64,000 nucleotides of DNA, taken from the NCBI GenBank assembly GCA_035536455.1, contig DATLOC010000010.1, positions 67,239 through 131,238 on the forward strand. Reading direction: 5' to 3'. Numbering within the stretch: position 1 is the stretch's first letter; every line of letters begins with the position of its first letter. This DNA comes from DASUNQ01 sp035536455 (GTDB taxonomy: Bacteria > Acidobacteriota > Thermoanaerobaculia > Multivoradales > UBA5704). The position numbers and the translations under genes were made by a program. The notes under the pieces were generated by a model, which was not told the DNA's origin, did not search any database, and saw only the letters and a list, made by a program, of their open reading frames with translations. Below are positions 18,429 to 27,450 of this stretch, piece by piece.

Positions 18429-18464
18429 GCGGAGGAGGGATCCTGCGGTAGCTGGCGGCGGGTC

Positions 18465-18494
18465 GCGGCGACGCGGTCCGCCGCTTTTCTTTTT
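18465..18494 (+). terminator. Rho-independent terminator after the propeller gene
   Basis: Stem GCGGCG (18465-18470) and CGCCGC (18479-18484) with an 8-nt loop, directly followed by TTTTCTTTTT. This is the clearest intrinsic terminator in the window. Confidence 0.85.
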
Positions 18495-18591
18495 CCGGCG
18501 GCGAAGGGCCAACCGGGCCCGCGGCGCTGCGTCTAAGGAGAAGCAGCGCGGCCGCCGGCCCGGCGGCGCGCTCTTCAGAGGAGACGATCCG

Positions 18592-19470
18592 ATGCGCATT
18601 CACTCGCTGTACTTCGCGGCCGCGGCCCTGCTGCTCGCGTCCGCGCCCGCCTGCGCCGACGGTTTCAACGTCAGCACGCGGGGGGACGACATCCGCGACT
18701 GCTCGGACCTCGAAGTCACTGCCCACGGCCGGCGGGTGGCGCGGGCCGAGGAATCCTTCACCCTGCCGGCGCCCCGCGGCGCGCGGCTGGTCGTCGAGGG
18801 TTCGCGCAACGGCGGCGTCTACGTCACCGGCGGCGCCGGGCGGGACTACGAGGTGCAGGTCTGCAAGGCCGCCGTGGCGGGCACGCAGGAGGCCGCGGAG
18901 CGGCAGCTCGCGCGCATCCGTGTCGAGTCCGGCGATGGCCGGCTCGCCGGCAGCGGGCCGGGCGGCGGCGACTGGCTGGTCTACTTCCTGATCGCGGCGC
19001 CGCGCGACGCGGCCATGGACGTGGCGGTGCGCAACGGCCCGCTCGCCGTGCGCGACACCGCCGGCGACTTCCGGCTGCGCGCCGAGAACGGACCGATTGC
19101 GCTGCGCGGCACCGAAGGCGCCTACGACGTCGCGGTGCAGAACGGTCCGGTCTCGATCTCCGGCGGCGGCGACGACGTGAAGGTGCGCGCCAACAACGGC
19201 CCCATCTCGGTGCGCCTCGCCGACGGCGACTGGGACGGCGAGGGCCTCGACGCCCGCGCGGTCAACGGCCCGCTCAGCCTCTCGGTCGGCGAGTCCTTCC
19301 GCTCCGGCGTCGTCGTCGAGGCCTCCGGCAACTCCCCTTGGAGCTGCTCCGGCTGCGCCGCCGCCCGCCGCACCTGGCAAGACGAAGGCCGCCGCTTCGA
19401 GCTCGGCGAAGGCCCCGTCCGCGTGCGCCTCTCGACGGTCAACGGACCGGTATCGATCAAGGTGCGCTGA
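18592..19470 (+). CDS. Secreted DUF4097-like beta-solenoid protein
   Basis: 292 aa with a signal peptide (MRIHSLYFAAAALLLASAPA, then CADGF). The body is built of short repeats ending in NGP (VRNGPLAV, AENGPIAL, VQNGPVSI, NNGPISVRL, VNGPLSL, VNGPVSIKV), the pattern of DUF4097-type putative adhesin or beta-solenoid domains. A Cys pair (SCSGCAAARR) near the end may form a disulfide. AGGAG lies 8 nt before the ATG. Role unknown; probably periplasmic or surface located. It stands alone between the terminator of the propeller gene and the convergent uvrB. Confidence 0.82.
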   Translation: MRIHSLYFAAAALLLASAPACADGFNVSTRGDDIRDCSDLEVTAHGRRVARAEESFTLPAPRGARLVVEGSRNGGVYVTGGAGRDYEVQVCKAAVAGTQEAAERQLARIRVESGDGRLAGSGPGGGDWLVYFLIAAPRDAAMDVAVRNGPLAVRDTAGDFRLRAENGPIALRGTEGAYDVAVQNGPVSISGGGDDVKVRANNGPISVRLADGDWDGEGLDARAVNGPLSLSVGESFRSGVVVEASGNSPWSCSGCAAARRTWQDEGRRFELGEGPVRVRLSTVNGPVSIKVR

Positions 19471-19483
19471 GCGGGGCTGTTCC

Positions 19484-21478
<1,995 letters not shown>

Positions 21479-21487
21479 ACGGCGATT

Positions 21488-22270
21488 CTAACCAGCGGGA
21501 GGGGGCGCTTCCTTCCGCCGCAGCTCGGCGATGAGGCGGGGGGAGGTGGCGCGGTGCCAGGGGGTGCGGTCGTAGTCGCCCCAGAGGTTGGTGACGGCGA
21601 GGCCGGCGGTGCGGGCGCGGCGCTGCAGCTCGGCGAGCGACCAGAGGCGGCCGCGGAAGCTGGCCGCGACGGCAGGCGCGCCGGGAGGCTCGTAGGTGAA
21701 GCGCACGGCGCAGACGCGGCTCCCCGGCTCGCAGCGCAAGACCTCCTCCACCGCCAGGCCGCCAGCAACGCGGTGCGCGATGACGAGCCCGGCGCGCGAC
21801 GCGGCCACCCGCCGCCGGCGCGGCGAGAGCCAGGCGGCGTCGAGGACGAAGCGCCCGTCCGGCGCCAAGTGGCGGGCCGCGGCGCGCAGCGCCCGGTCCC
21901 GGTCGGCGTCGTTCAGGAGATGGACAAAGGGGTCGTCCACGGCGGCGACGAGGTCGAAGACGGCGCGCAGCCGAAGATCACGGGCGTCGGCCGCGAGAAG
22001 CCGTACGTTGGCCAGTCCCGCCAGCCCTCGCCGCGCCACGGCGAGCAGCTCGGGCGCGACGTCGAAGGCCGTGACCGCGCCGGCCGTTTGTGCGAGGAAG
22101 GCGGTCGCCCGCCCCGTGCCGCAGCCGATCTCCAGCACCCGGCACCCCGGCGGCTCCCCCGCCGCCGCGCTCCAGAACGGCCCGTCGCCGCGCCCGGCGA
22201 GCTCACGCTCGTAGAATGGCAGGATGCGCCGGTAGTAGGCACGGACCTCCTCGGCGCTCTCTCGTCGCAC
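21488..22270 (-). CDS. Class I SAM-dependent methyltransferase
   Basis: 260 aa. The SAM-binding motif I is VLEIGCGTGRAT, followed by VTAFDVAPE (motif II acidic residue) and DLVAAVDDPFVHL (motif IV region). The N-terminal helix YYRRILPFYERELAGRGDGP is typical of small-molecule or protein methyltransferases of the Methyltransf_25 type. Substrate unknown. The gene lies 9 nt upstream of uvrB on the same strand and divergent from dodecin; a link to repair is not implied. Confidence 0.85.
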   Translation of the reverse strand: MRRESAEEVRAYYRRILPFYERELAGRGDGPFWSAAAGEPPGCRVLEIGCGTGRATAFLAQTAGAVTAFDVAPELLAVARRGLAGLANVRLLAADARDLRLRAVFDLVAAVDDPFVHLLNDADRDRALRAAARHLAPDGRFVLDAAWLSPRRRRVAASRAGLVIAHRVAGGLAVEEVLRCEPGSRVCAVRFTYEPPGAPAVAASFRGRLWSLAELQRRARTAGLAVTNLWGDYDRTPWHRATSPRLIAELRRKEAPPPAG

Positions 22271-22341
22271 GCGCTCTCCGGCCTCCCCTCTCCACTACGA
22301 TACTGTGCAGAGACAAGAGGCACAGCCAAAGGAGAAACCCC

Positions 22342-22545
22342 ATGTCCGTGGCCAAGATCATCGAGATCAGCAGCGACTCCACCGTCAGCTTCGAGGACGC
22401 CATCCGCGACGGCCTCCGCCGGGCGGGCAAGACGGTCAAGAACATCAAGCGCGCCTGGGTCGCGGATCACCTCGTGGAAGTGACGGGGAACGAGATCACC
22501 TCGTTCCGCGTCCACCTCAAGATCACCTTCGTCGTCGACGACTAA
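22342..22545 (+). CDS. Dodecin, flavin-storage protein
   Basis: 67 aa starting MSVAKIIEISSDSTVSFEDA, with RRAGKTVKNIKRAWVADHLV and VTGNEITSFRVHLKITFVV. Dodecins form a hollow dodecamer that binds riboflavin, FMN or FAD; the Trp in KRAWV stacks on the isoalloxazine ring. Length and all conserved positions fit. AAAGGAG lies 8 nt before the ATG. A possible -10 (GATACT) lies about 40 bp upstream. A small membrane protein gene follows after 38 bp on the same strand. Confidence 0.93.
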   Translation: MSVAKIIEISSDSTVSFEDAIRDGLRRAGKTVKNIKRAWVADHLVEVTGNEITSFRVHLKITFVVDD

Positions 22546-22583
22546 ACGCCTCGCGGCCGCGCGACCGGCTGCCTGAATGAAGC

Positions 22584-22985
22584 ATGGCGACCCACGCCGG
22601 CCTCTACGCCAAGGGGTTCGCGGCCTGGCTCGGCTTCGGCGCCGTCGTCGTAGCGCTCGGTGCGGTGCGCGAGGCGCTGCTGCGGCCGCGCCTCGGCCCG
22701 CTCCGCGCCGAGCAGCTCGAGACGATCGTCGCCTCCGGCGTCGTTCTCGCGCTCATCGTCTGGTTCGTGCGCGCCACGCGCCCCACGCGCCGGCAGGCGT
22801 TCGTCCTCGGCGTCGCCTGGGTCGTCCTGACTCTGCTCTTCGAGTTCGGCGTCTTCCACCTCGCCCTCGGCATGCCGATGGACGAGCTCCTCGCCGCCTT
22901 CGACCTGCCGCACGGGCGACTCTGGCCGGTGTTCCTGCTGACGCTGTTGGTGGGGCCGTGGCTGGCGGCGAGGCGCGGGTCGTAA
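22584..22985 (+). CDS. Small integral membrane protein, four TM helices
   Basis: 133 aa with about four hydrophobic helices: FAAWLGFGAVVVALGAV, TIVASGVVLALIVWFV, FVLGVAWVVLTLLFEFGVF and LWPVFLLTLLVGPWLAA. Positively charged RRPRLGPLR and RATRPTRRQ segments mark cytoplasmic loops. I do not recognise the family beyond a conserved hypothetical membrane protein. It may be co-transcribed with dodecin. The IS element begins about 110 bp downstream. Confidence 0.75.
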   Translation: MATHAGLYAKGFAAWLGFGAVVVALGAVREALLRPRLGPLRAEQLETIVASGVVLALIVWFVRATRPTRRQAFVLGVAWVVLTLLFEFGVFHLALGMPMDELLAAFDLPHGRLWPVFLLTLLVGPWLAARRGS

Positions 22986-23094
22986 CCTGCAGGTTGCATT
23001 CGGTGGTGGACACATGGGTTCGCCGACTGCCGGCTCGGTGGTGTGCCCTACAAGCGGGCCGCTTACCTCTGGATTACGAGGCGCAATGATGGGA

Positions 23095-23105
23095 TGGACT
23101 CCTCC
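23095..23105 (+). repeat. IS left inverted repeat
   Basis: TGGACTCCTCC, perfect inverse of the right copy at 24454-24464. Ten of its bases are also the exact inverse of the Shine-Dalgarno region of the transposase gene. Confidence 0.8.
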
Positions 23106-23164
23106 TGCGACTCAGACGGCATCGACGTGCCAGAGTCGCCGGCGGCAACCGAAAGGAGGAGTCC
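23096..23164 (+). promoter_or_regulatory. Hairpin between IS left repeat and transposase ribosome site
   Basis: GGACTCCTCC (23096-23105) can pair over all 10 bp with GGAGGAGTCC (23155-23164), which contains the transposase Shine-Dalgarno 3 nt before the ATG. A transcript entering from outside would contain both arms and bury the ribosome site; one starting inside would not. This is the classic way insertion sequences avoid read-through expression, inferred here from sequence only. Confidence 0.6.
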
Positions 23165-23167
23165 GCC

Positions 23168-24199
23168 ATGCAGTCTACGACCATCGCTGTCGACCTCGCA
23201 AAGAACGTTTTTCCAGGTGGCGGTCTCCCGCCACCCCGGCAAGGTCGCCGAGACGCACCGACTCACGCGCGGCGAGCTCGTACGCTTCTTCGCCGAGCGC
23301 CAGCCGGCGGTTGTCCTGCTCGAGGCCTGTGGCACCGCCCATTTCTGGGCGCGACAGCTCCAGCAGCTCGGCCACCGCGTCCTGCTCCTGCCGCCTGCCC
23401 ATGTCCGCCGCTACGTAACCCGGAACAAGACCGACCAAGCCGACGCGAAGGCGCTGCTCGAAGCCCACCGCAACGAGGAGATCCGCCCCGTTCCGGTCAA
23501 GTCGGTCGCCCAGCAGACCCTCGCGGCTCTCCATCGCCTGCGTTCGGCCTGGATCGCCGATCGCACCGCGCGCATCAACCTCGTCCGCGGCGTGCTCCGC
23601 GAGCTGGGGCACCCGATCCCCGTCGGCGCTCGCCACGTCGTCCCACAGGCCTGGGCTCTTCTCGAATCTGCCGCAGCGAGCTGCCGGATCCGCTCCGGCT
23701 CGCCCTGGCGGAGGCCTGCCTCGAGATCCGCGACTTTGAAGCCCGTCTCCAAGCGATCGAAAAACAGCTCGAGGCTCTCGCCAAGCAGACGCCCGTCGTC
23801 GAGCGCTTGCGCTCCATCCCGGGCGTCGGGCTTCTGACCGCCACCGCCTTGGTCGCCTTCGTCGGAGAGGTCGGCCGCTTCACCACCTGCCGCCACTTCG
23901 CCAGCTATCTCGGCCTCACTCCCCGCGAGCGCTCCAGCGGGCAGACGCGACAACTCGGCCGCATCAGCAAACGCGGCGACGCCTACCTGCGCACTCTCCT
24001 CATCCACGGCGCCCGCGCCGTCCTCTGGGCCGCCAAACGTCTGCAGAAACCTGATCGCCTGCGCGCCTGGGCACTCGCGGTCGAACGGCTCCGCGGCCAC
24101 AACCGAGCCGCCGTGGCGCTGGCCAACAAGATGGCCCGCATCGCCTGGGCCGTCTGGAGGAGCGACACGGCCTACCAAGCGCGGCCGCTGGCCGCGTGA
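23168..24199 (+). pseudogene. IS110-family DEDD transposase, frameshifted twice
   Basis: The intact protein can be read by switching frame: MQSTTIAVDLAKNVF, then (+1 base in TTTTT near 23208) QVAVSRHPGKVAETH through LLEACGTAHFWARQ and KTDQADAKALLEAH, then (one base missing near 23678) ELPDPLRLALAEACLEI to the end. Catalytic acidic residues are visible in IAVDLAK, LLEAC and TDQADAK; the C-terminal Transposase_20 part has LRSIPGVGLLTATAL and a serine-containing region. Expected length is about 340 aa. The two shifts cancel, so start and stop share one frame. Either the copy is dead or the indels are sequencing errors. Confidence 0.8.
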
Positions 24200-24453
24200 A
24201 ATCGGCCGGGTAGGAGAGAGAAACGCTTCCTCCCGCAAGCTGCTGTGAGATCGAACGGATGGCACGATCGGTAAGACCGGCGTTTGGAATAAGCCGATAA
24301 CCCCGGTGGCCCGCTCAAGGCCGCTGTCAACGATTGGCTCCCGACGCGCGACTTCCATCATGGCCCGGAGCTCCGAATGCTCCACTCAGAGGCCGGAGAT
24401 ACGAGTGCAGTCTTTCACGATCGCCCACCCGCCCTCCCCGCGCGCAGCTTGAC
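24200..24453 (+). ncRNA. Candidate bridge RNA region of the IS element
   Basis: 254 nt of non-coding sequence between the transposase stop and the right inverted repeat. IS1111-type elements encode in this position a structured bridge RNA whose two loops pair with target and donor DNA and guide recombination. The region is free of a convincing ORF and contains short self-complementary stretches (for example ACGATCGGTAAGACCGGCGTT). Assignment is by position and family knowledge; folding and comparison with relatives were not possible. Confidence 0.4.
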
Positions 24454-24464
24454 GGAGGAGTCCA
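24454..24464 (-). repeat. IS right inverted repeat
   Basis: GGAGGAGTCCA, exact inverse of the left copy. The stop codon of the neighbouring gene lies only 11 bp further out (24476-24478). Confidence 0.8.
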
Positions 24465-24475
24465 GATACGAGGGG

Positions 24476-25414
24476 TTAGGCGACGGGCCCTCGGAAGGTC
24501 CATAGGCCTGACTCAAGAAATGCCCTTATGCCGTCAGCGCTCACAATAGCAATGCGTCGCAGAGCCTCCGCGTAAAACGCATCCGTTAGTTCGGAGCGGA
24601 CTGAGGCGTGCAGGATTGAATGGGTAATTCCTGGTGATTGGGGATAGTCGAACCAGAGCCATTCCGACTTGTCGAGCTTGACATTCTCCGCAGTCAAACG
24701 GCCTGTCGAGATTTCAGCCGTTCCTAGGTCAACGGAGGATGACCAGAGAGAAGCCGTTGTGAACACAGCGGGGACGAAAGCAGCCGCCTTTCCCCTTGGA
24801 AGCAGGTCCTCGCGATCGCGGAGAAACTCCATTAGGCCATTGAGGCCGCGGCACACCTGAGTCGCGGCGTCCTCGATCTCGCCACGACCAGATCCACCGG
24901 TGTCACCCAGGTCGCCTGTGCGTACCTCCAAGCCAACCTGATAGGCGTTCTGGGTTGGAAGGAGCCCTTGTCTGGTGGCTAAGACGTGACCCTCGGAAGT
25001 CCGCCGCACGACTGAAGCCGAGGACGTGCCGCTGTAGTAGTCTTTCTGGGGCCAATCGGCCTGCGCGAAGCACCAGTTGGCGACCGCTGGATTGGCCCGC
25101 TTACATTCACAAACGAGGAAGATGTTCGGCAAGTTGTTGTGCAGAACGAAGTCGATGCGGGTGTCACGGCCCTTTGCTTCAACGCCGAACTCAGCGACGA
25201 CGGGATACCACGGAGAGCCTTGCTTGCGGAGTTCCTGCACGTGCCGCAGGACGGCATATTGGAAGCCATAACCATGACGGTCGAGAGCCTTTCTGAACCC
25301 TGCTTCGACTAGCGCCCCCTCGTCCACAGGTGATCCCCCCTGCAGCCTAAAGCGTATGAGCTGAGCAACGGCCCCCGCGCGAATGCGGGAGTGACGACCG
25401 CTGCAACGCTGCAC
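24476..25414 (-). CDS. Putative PD-(D/E)xK-fold protein in a lower-GC islet
   Basis: 312 aa from a GTG; no strong ribosome site, so the N-terminus is uncertain. Residues about 72-107 read VVAEFGVEAKGRDTRIDFVL then NIFLVCECKRANP: an acidic residue, Asp88 and Glu103-Cys-Lys105 in the spacing of a PD-(D/E)xK nuclease core. The rest is not recognised; no helicase or methylase is adjacent. The DNA is visibly lower in GC than its surroundings, suggesting transfer. The stop lies right at the edge of the IS, so the C-terminus may have been truncated by the insertion. It follows a one-TM protein gene with a 32-nt gap. It may be a restriction-like or other defence gene. Confidence 0.6.
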   Translation of the reverse strand: MQRCSGRHSRIRAGAVAQLIRFRLQGGSPVDEGALVEAGFRKALDRHGYGFQYAVLRHVQELRKQGSPWYPVVAEFGVEAKGRDTRIDFVLHNNLPNIFLVCECKRANPAVANWCFAQADWPQKDYYSGTSSASVVRRTSEGHVLATRQGLLPTQNAYQVGLEVRTGDLGDTGGSGRGEIEDAATQVCRGLNGLMEFLRDREDLLPRGKAAAFVPAVFTTASLWSSSVDLGTAEISTGRLTAENVKLDKSEWLWFDYPQSPGITHSILHASVRSELTDAFYAEALRRIAIVSADGIRAFLESGLWTFRGPVA

Positions 25415-25446
25415 TAGCTCATCTCAGTGGCCCAGCGATATGGAGT

Positions 25447-25926
25447 TCAACGGCGAGCCGAGCGAGACCTCTGCAACGATGCGCTCGCCGGCAGCTGCCC
25501 CTGCGCTTGAGCAAGCGCTACCCATTCGGCAACGACGAGTGCCTGGCCGAGATCGCGGGTCCTTGTGTGAGCCCGGATGAATTCTCCCTCCTGCACGTGT
25601 CCGGCCTTGAGGGATCCGAGGATGGTACTGATGGCGGCAATCAGGGTAGCGTGAGCTGATAGTTGGGGGTCGAGAAGGAGCTCCAATTCGTACCGTAGCT
25701 GGTCGATGTGAAGGTACTCCACGTCGTCGCGATCCTCGAAGCCCGCGGTGAAGTAGTGCAATGTCTTTCCCAGGAACTCGGCTAGTTTCTGCCGGACCTC
25801 TGCTGCCCAAGCGGTGCGCCGATCGCTTTCGAGCTTGAGGCAAGTGGTCCGCCAGGTGACGAACGGCCCCACGAAGACGGCGAGCAGAGCGACGGTCAAT
25901 GAGAGGACTGTAATGAGGTCTTTCAC
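25447..25926 (-). CDS. One-TM small protein in the lower-GC islet
   Basis: 159 aa from a GTG (AAGG 8 nt upstream). The first 25 residues are a membrane helix (LITVLSLTVALLAVFVGPFV), followed by a charged helical region (RTAWAAEVRQKLAEFLGKTL) and a predicted cytoplasmic all-helical domain. I do not recognise the family. It is the upstream partner of the PD-(D/E)xK-like gene, so the two may form a functional pair. Codon use and base composition match that gene and differ from the chromosome around them. Confidence 0.6.
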   Translation of the reverse strand: MKDLITVLSLTVALLAVFVGPFVTWRTTCLKLESDRRTAWAAEVRQKLAEFLGKTLHYFTAGFEDRDDVEYLHIDQLRYELELLLDPQLSAHATLIAAISTILGSLKAGHVQEGEFIRAHTRTRDLGQALVVAEWVALAQAQGQLPASASLQRSRSARR

Positions 25927-26051
25927 GTACGATACCTTGAACTTGTAGGATCTCCTGCCCGAAGCATAGAGAGGACGTTACCACTGCCGCCTAAGGGCAA
26001 GCCTACGAGGGTCGAGGTGCGGGCGGGGCGGCTGGTCGTCCGGACTGTCTA

Positions 26052-26085
26052 GAAAAAGAGGACGGGGGGCGTCGCCGCCCCCCGT
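26052..26085 (-). terminator. Intrinsic terminator of the coiled-coil gene
   Basis: Read on the minus strand: a hairpin with GGGGGGCG (26064-26071) pairing CGCCCCCC (26076-26083) around a 4-nt loop, two more pairs outside, then a T-rich run (complement of AGAAAAAGAG at 26051-26060). It lies 16 bp after the stop at 26101. Confidence 0.8.
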
Positions 26086-26100
26086 GGTGCGCTTGTCGGC

Positions 26101-26484
26101 TTACTCGGTGGTCTCCGCCGTCCGTGCCGGGGTCGGTGCCGGAGCCGGGGTCTCGGGCTTCTTCGTGCGGCGGACGCCGCGCGGCCGGAGGCCGAACTCG
26201 TGGAGCACCTTGTTCTTGGTGCCGAACTGCCCGCGCAGGGCCGCGTCGGCCTGGCTACGCAGCTCGACGCCGCGAGCCTCGGCTCGCCGGCGCTTCTCGT
26301 TGGTCTCCCGCAGGCGCGCGGTGTAGATCTCCTGCTGGTTCTCGAGGCCGCGGGTCTCGGCGAGCCAGGCTTCGAGGTCGGTCTGCAGGGGCTCGAGCAG
26401 GGGGATCTCGGGCAGGCGCGCCTTCAGGTTGGTGCTCAGGACGTCCATCGCGGCGATGAGCTCGATCAGGTTGCGGTCCGGCAT
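26101..26484 (-). CDS. Coiled-coil hypothetical protein
   Basis: 127 aa starting MPDRNLIELIAAMDVLSTNL; this ATG is preferred over upstream ones because AAGGAG lies 7 nt before it. The protein is mostly helical with a probable coiled coil (LAETRGLENQQEIYTARLRE to RRRAEARGVELRSQADAALR), then a conserved-looking GQFGTKNKVLHEFGLRPRG motif and a low-complexity basic/proline tail. The motif recurs in hypothetical proteins of several phyla as far as I recall; function unknown. It is followed by a terminator, and its upstream side faces the palindromic repeat array. Confidence 0.7.
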   Translation of the reverse strand: MPDRNLIELIAAMDVLSTNLKARLPEIPLLEPLQTDLEAWLAETRGLENQQEIYTARLRETNEKRRRAEARGVELRSQADAALRGQFGTKNKVLHEFGLRPRGVRRTKKPETPAPAPTPARTAETTE

Positions 26485-26568
26485 GGGGCTCTCCTTCATT
26501 CCAGTCGACTGGAGAAGCGCCGGGCGGAGGATTCCGCCGGCGGGGGTGAGACGGAGGGGGCGGCGGGG

Positions 26569-26850
26569 GGAAGCTTCGCTTCCCGGAGGGGAAGCTTCCC
26601 CACCCGAAAGGGAGGCTTCACTTTTCAAAAGGGGAGCTTCGCCATCCAAAGGGGAAGCTTGACCTTTGAGGAAGCTTCGCCATCGGAAAGCGAAGCTCCG
26701 CTCTTCAAGAGGGAAGCTTCCCTACCCGAAAGGGAAGCTTCGCCTTTCAAAGGTGAAGCTTCGCTCTCGGAAGGGAAGGCTTCGCTTTTCAAAAGGGAAG
26801 CTTCGCCATCCAAAGGGGAAGCTTCGCTTTTCAAAAGGGAGGCTTCTCCT
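26569..26850. repeat. Minisatellite of 14 palindromic AAGCTT-centred units, period 21 bp
   Basis: Fourteen cores GAAGCTTC or close variants, with starts at 26571, 26592, 26613, 26634, 26655, 26672, 26693, 26714, 26735, 26756, 26777, 26798, 26819 and 26840. Twelve of the thirteen intervals are exactly 21 bp and one is 17. Nine cores are exact AAGCTT. The spacer is also partly conserved (CAAAAGGG before, CGC after). This fills the 500-bp gap between the coiled-coil gene and the HTH gene. It is open in several frames (7-residue EAS-type repeats) but has no ribosome site. It may be an operator array or a recombination or packaging site. Confidence 0.9.
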
Positions 26851-26878
26851 GAGGCGGGGAGGGAAGCCCGGTTCCGTG

Positions 26879-26906
26879 TTGTCAGAGCACGCATAGCGGG
26901 TATCTT
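26879..26906 (+). promoter_or_regulatory. Possible promoter of the HTH gene
   Basis: TTGTCA (26879-26884), 16-bp spacer, TATCTT (26901-26906), just downstream of the palindromic array and about 80 bp before the ATG. It is a reasonable sigma70-type match; activity is inferred. Confidence 0.35.
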
Positions 26907-26987
26907 ACCTGCCTATCGTGGCCTGTCAACCCACTCAGGCGGGCAGAGCGGGAATAGCTACCCGGACCCGTGGTGTACACTCCCAGC

Positions 26988-27401
26988 ATGGACCCGAGCG
27001 GGGCGGCGCAGCCCGAAGGCCAGCAGCTCGCCCAGGCGCTCCGGCGGAAGATCCGCGAGGCGGGGTTGAGCTACGGCGAGGTCGAGCGCCGGCTGGGCAT
27101 GGGGAAAGACACCCTGCGCCACATCCTGAGCGGCAGGGTCGAGCTCAAGGTCAAACACCTCTACGGAGTCCTGGGCGCCCTGGGGATCGAGCCCGCCCAG
27201 TTCTTCGCCGAGCACTACGGCCTGCTGACGCCGCTCCAGGCCGCCAATCAGAACCACCACCCGCACGTGCCGAGCCTGTCCCTCATCCAGAGCGCGGCGA
27301 TCTGGTTCATCGCCCGGAGGCTCAAGGAGAAGGGAATCCTGGCCGAGGACGAGATGGAGGCGTTCGTCACGGAGCACGAGCGGAAGGCGTCGGCGCCCTA
27401 G
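26988..27401 (+). CDS. XRE-type HTH DNA-binding protein
   Basis: 137 aa. The helix-turn-helix (residues about 13-70) reads LAQALRRKIREAGLSYGEVE, RRLGMGKDTLRHILSGR and LKVKHLYGVLGALGIEPAQF, a standard XRE/Cro fold. The C-terminal part (LIQSAAIWFIARRLKEKGIL) is probably for dimerisation. Start: ATG 26988 chosen over a GTG 18 nt upstream; neither has a clear Shine-Dalgarno. It lies immediately next to the 21-bp palindromic array and may regulate through it, which is an inference from position. Confidence 0.8.
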   Translation: MDPSGAAQPEGQQLAQALRRKIREAGLSYGEVERRLGMGKDTLRHILSGRVELKVKHLYGVLGALGIEPAQFFAEHYGLLTPLQAANQNHHPHVPSLSLIQSAAIWFIARRLKEKGILAEDEMEAFVTEHERKASAP

Positions 27402-27450
27402 CTTCCGGGGCGGGTTGGCCACCTCCGCTCGGAATGCTATGGTGGCATAT

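Larger units (their letters stand above)
23095..24464 (+). mobile_element. IS110-family element, IS1111-like layout
   Basis: Bounded by perfect 11-bp subterminal inverted repeats, TGGACTCCTCC (23095-23105) and GGAGGAGTCCA (24454-24464). Inside is one DEDD-type transposase gene with a short 5' and a long 3' non-coding end. IS1111-group elements of the IS110 family have such subterminal repeats, make no target duplication and carry the bridge RNA in the long right end. Exact outer boundaries, probably a few bases beyond the repeats, cannot be fixed without a target-site comparison. Confidence 0.8.

Noticed and set aside
26569..26850. CRISPR array
   Set aside because: Unit is 21 bp with no unique spacers of constant length, and no cas genes are nearby.
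26569..26987. Chromosomal replication origin
   Set aside because: No DnaA-box cluster, AT-rich unwinding region or dnaA/dnaN neighbour was seen; the array alone is not enough.
26200..27069. ORF of 289 aa reading the 21-bp array as EAS-type peptide repeats
   Set aside because: It overlaps two better-supported genes, has no ribosome site, and the 17-bp interval would break the repeat register; the DNA palindromes explain the pattern better.
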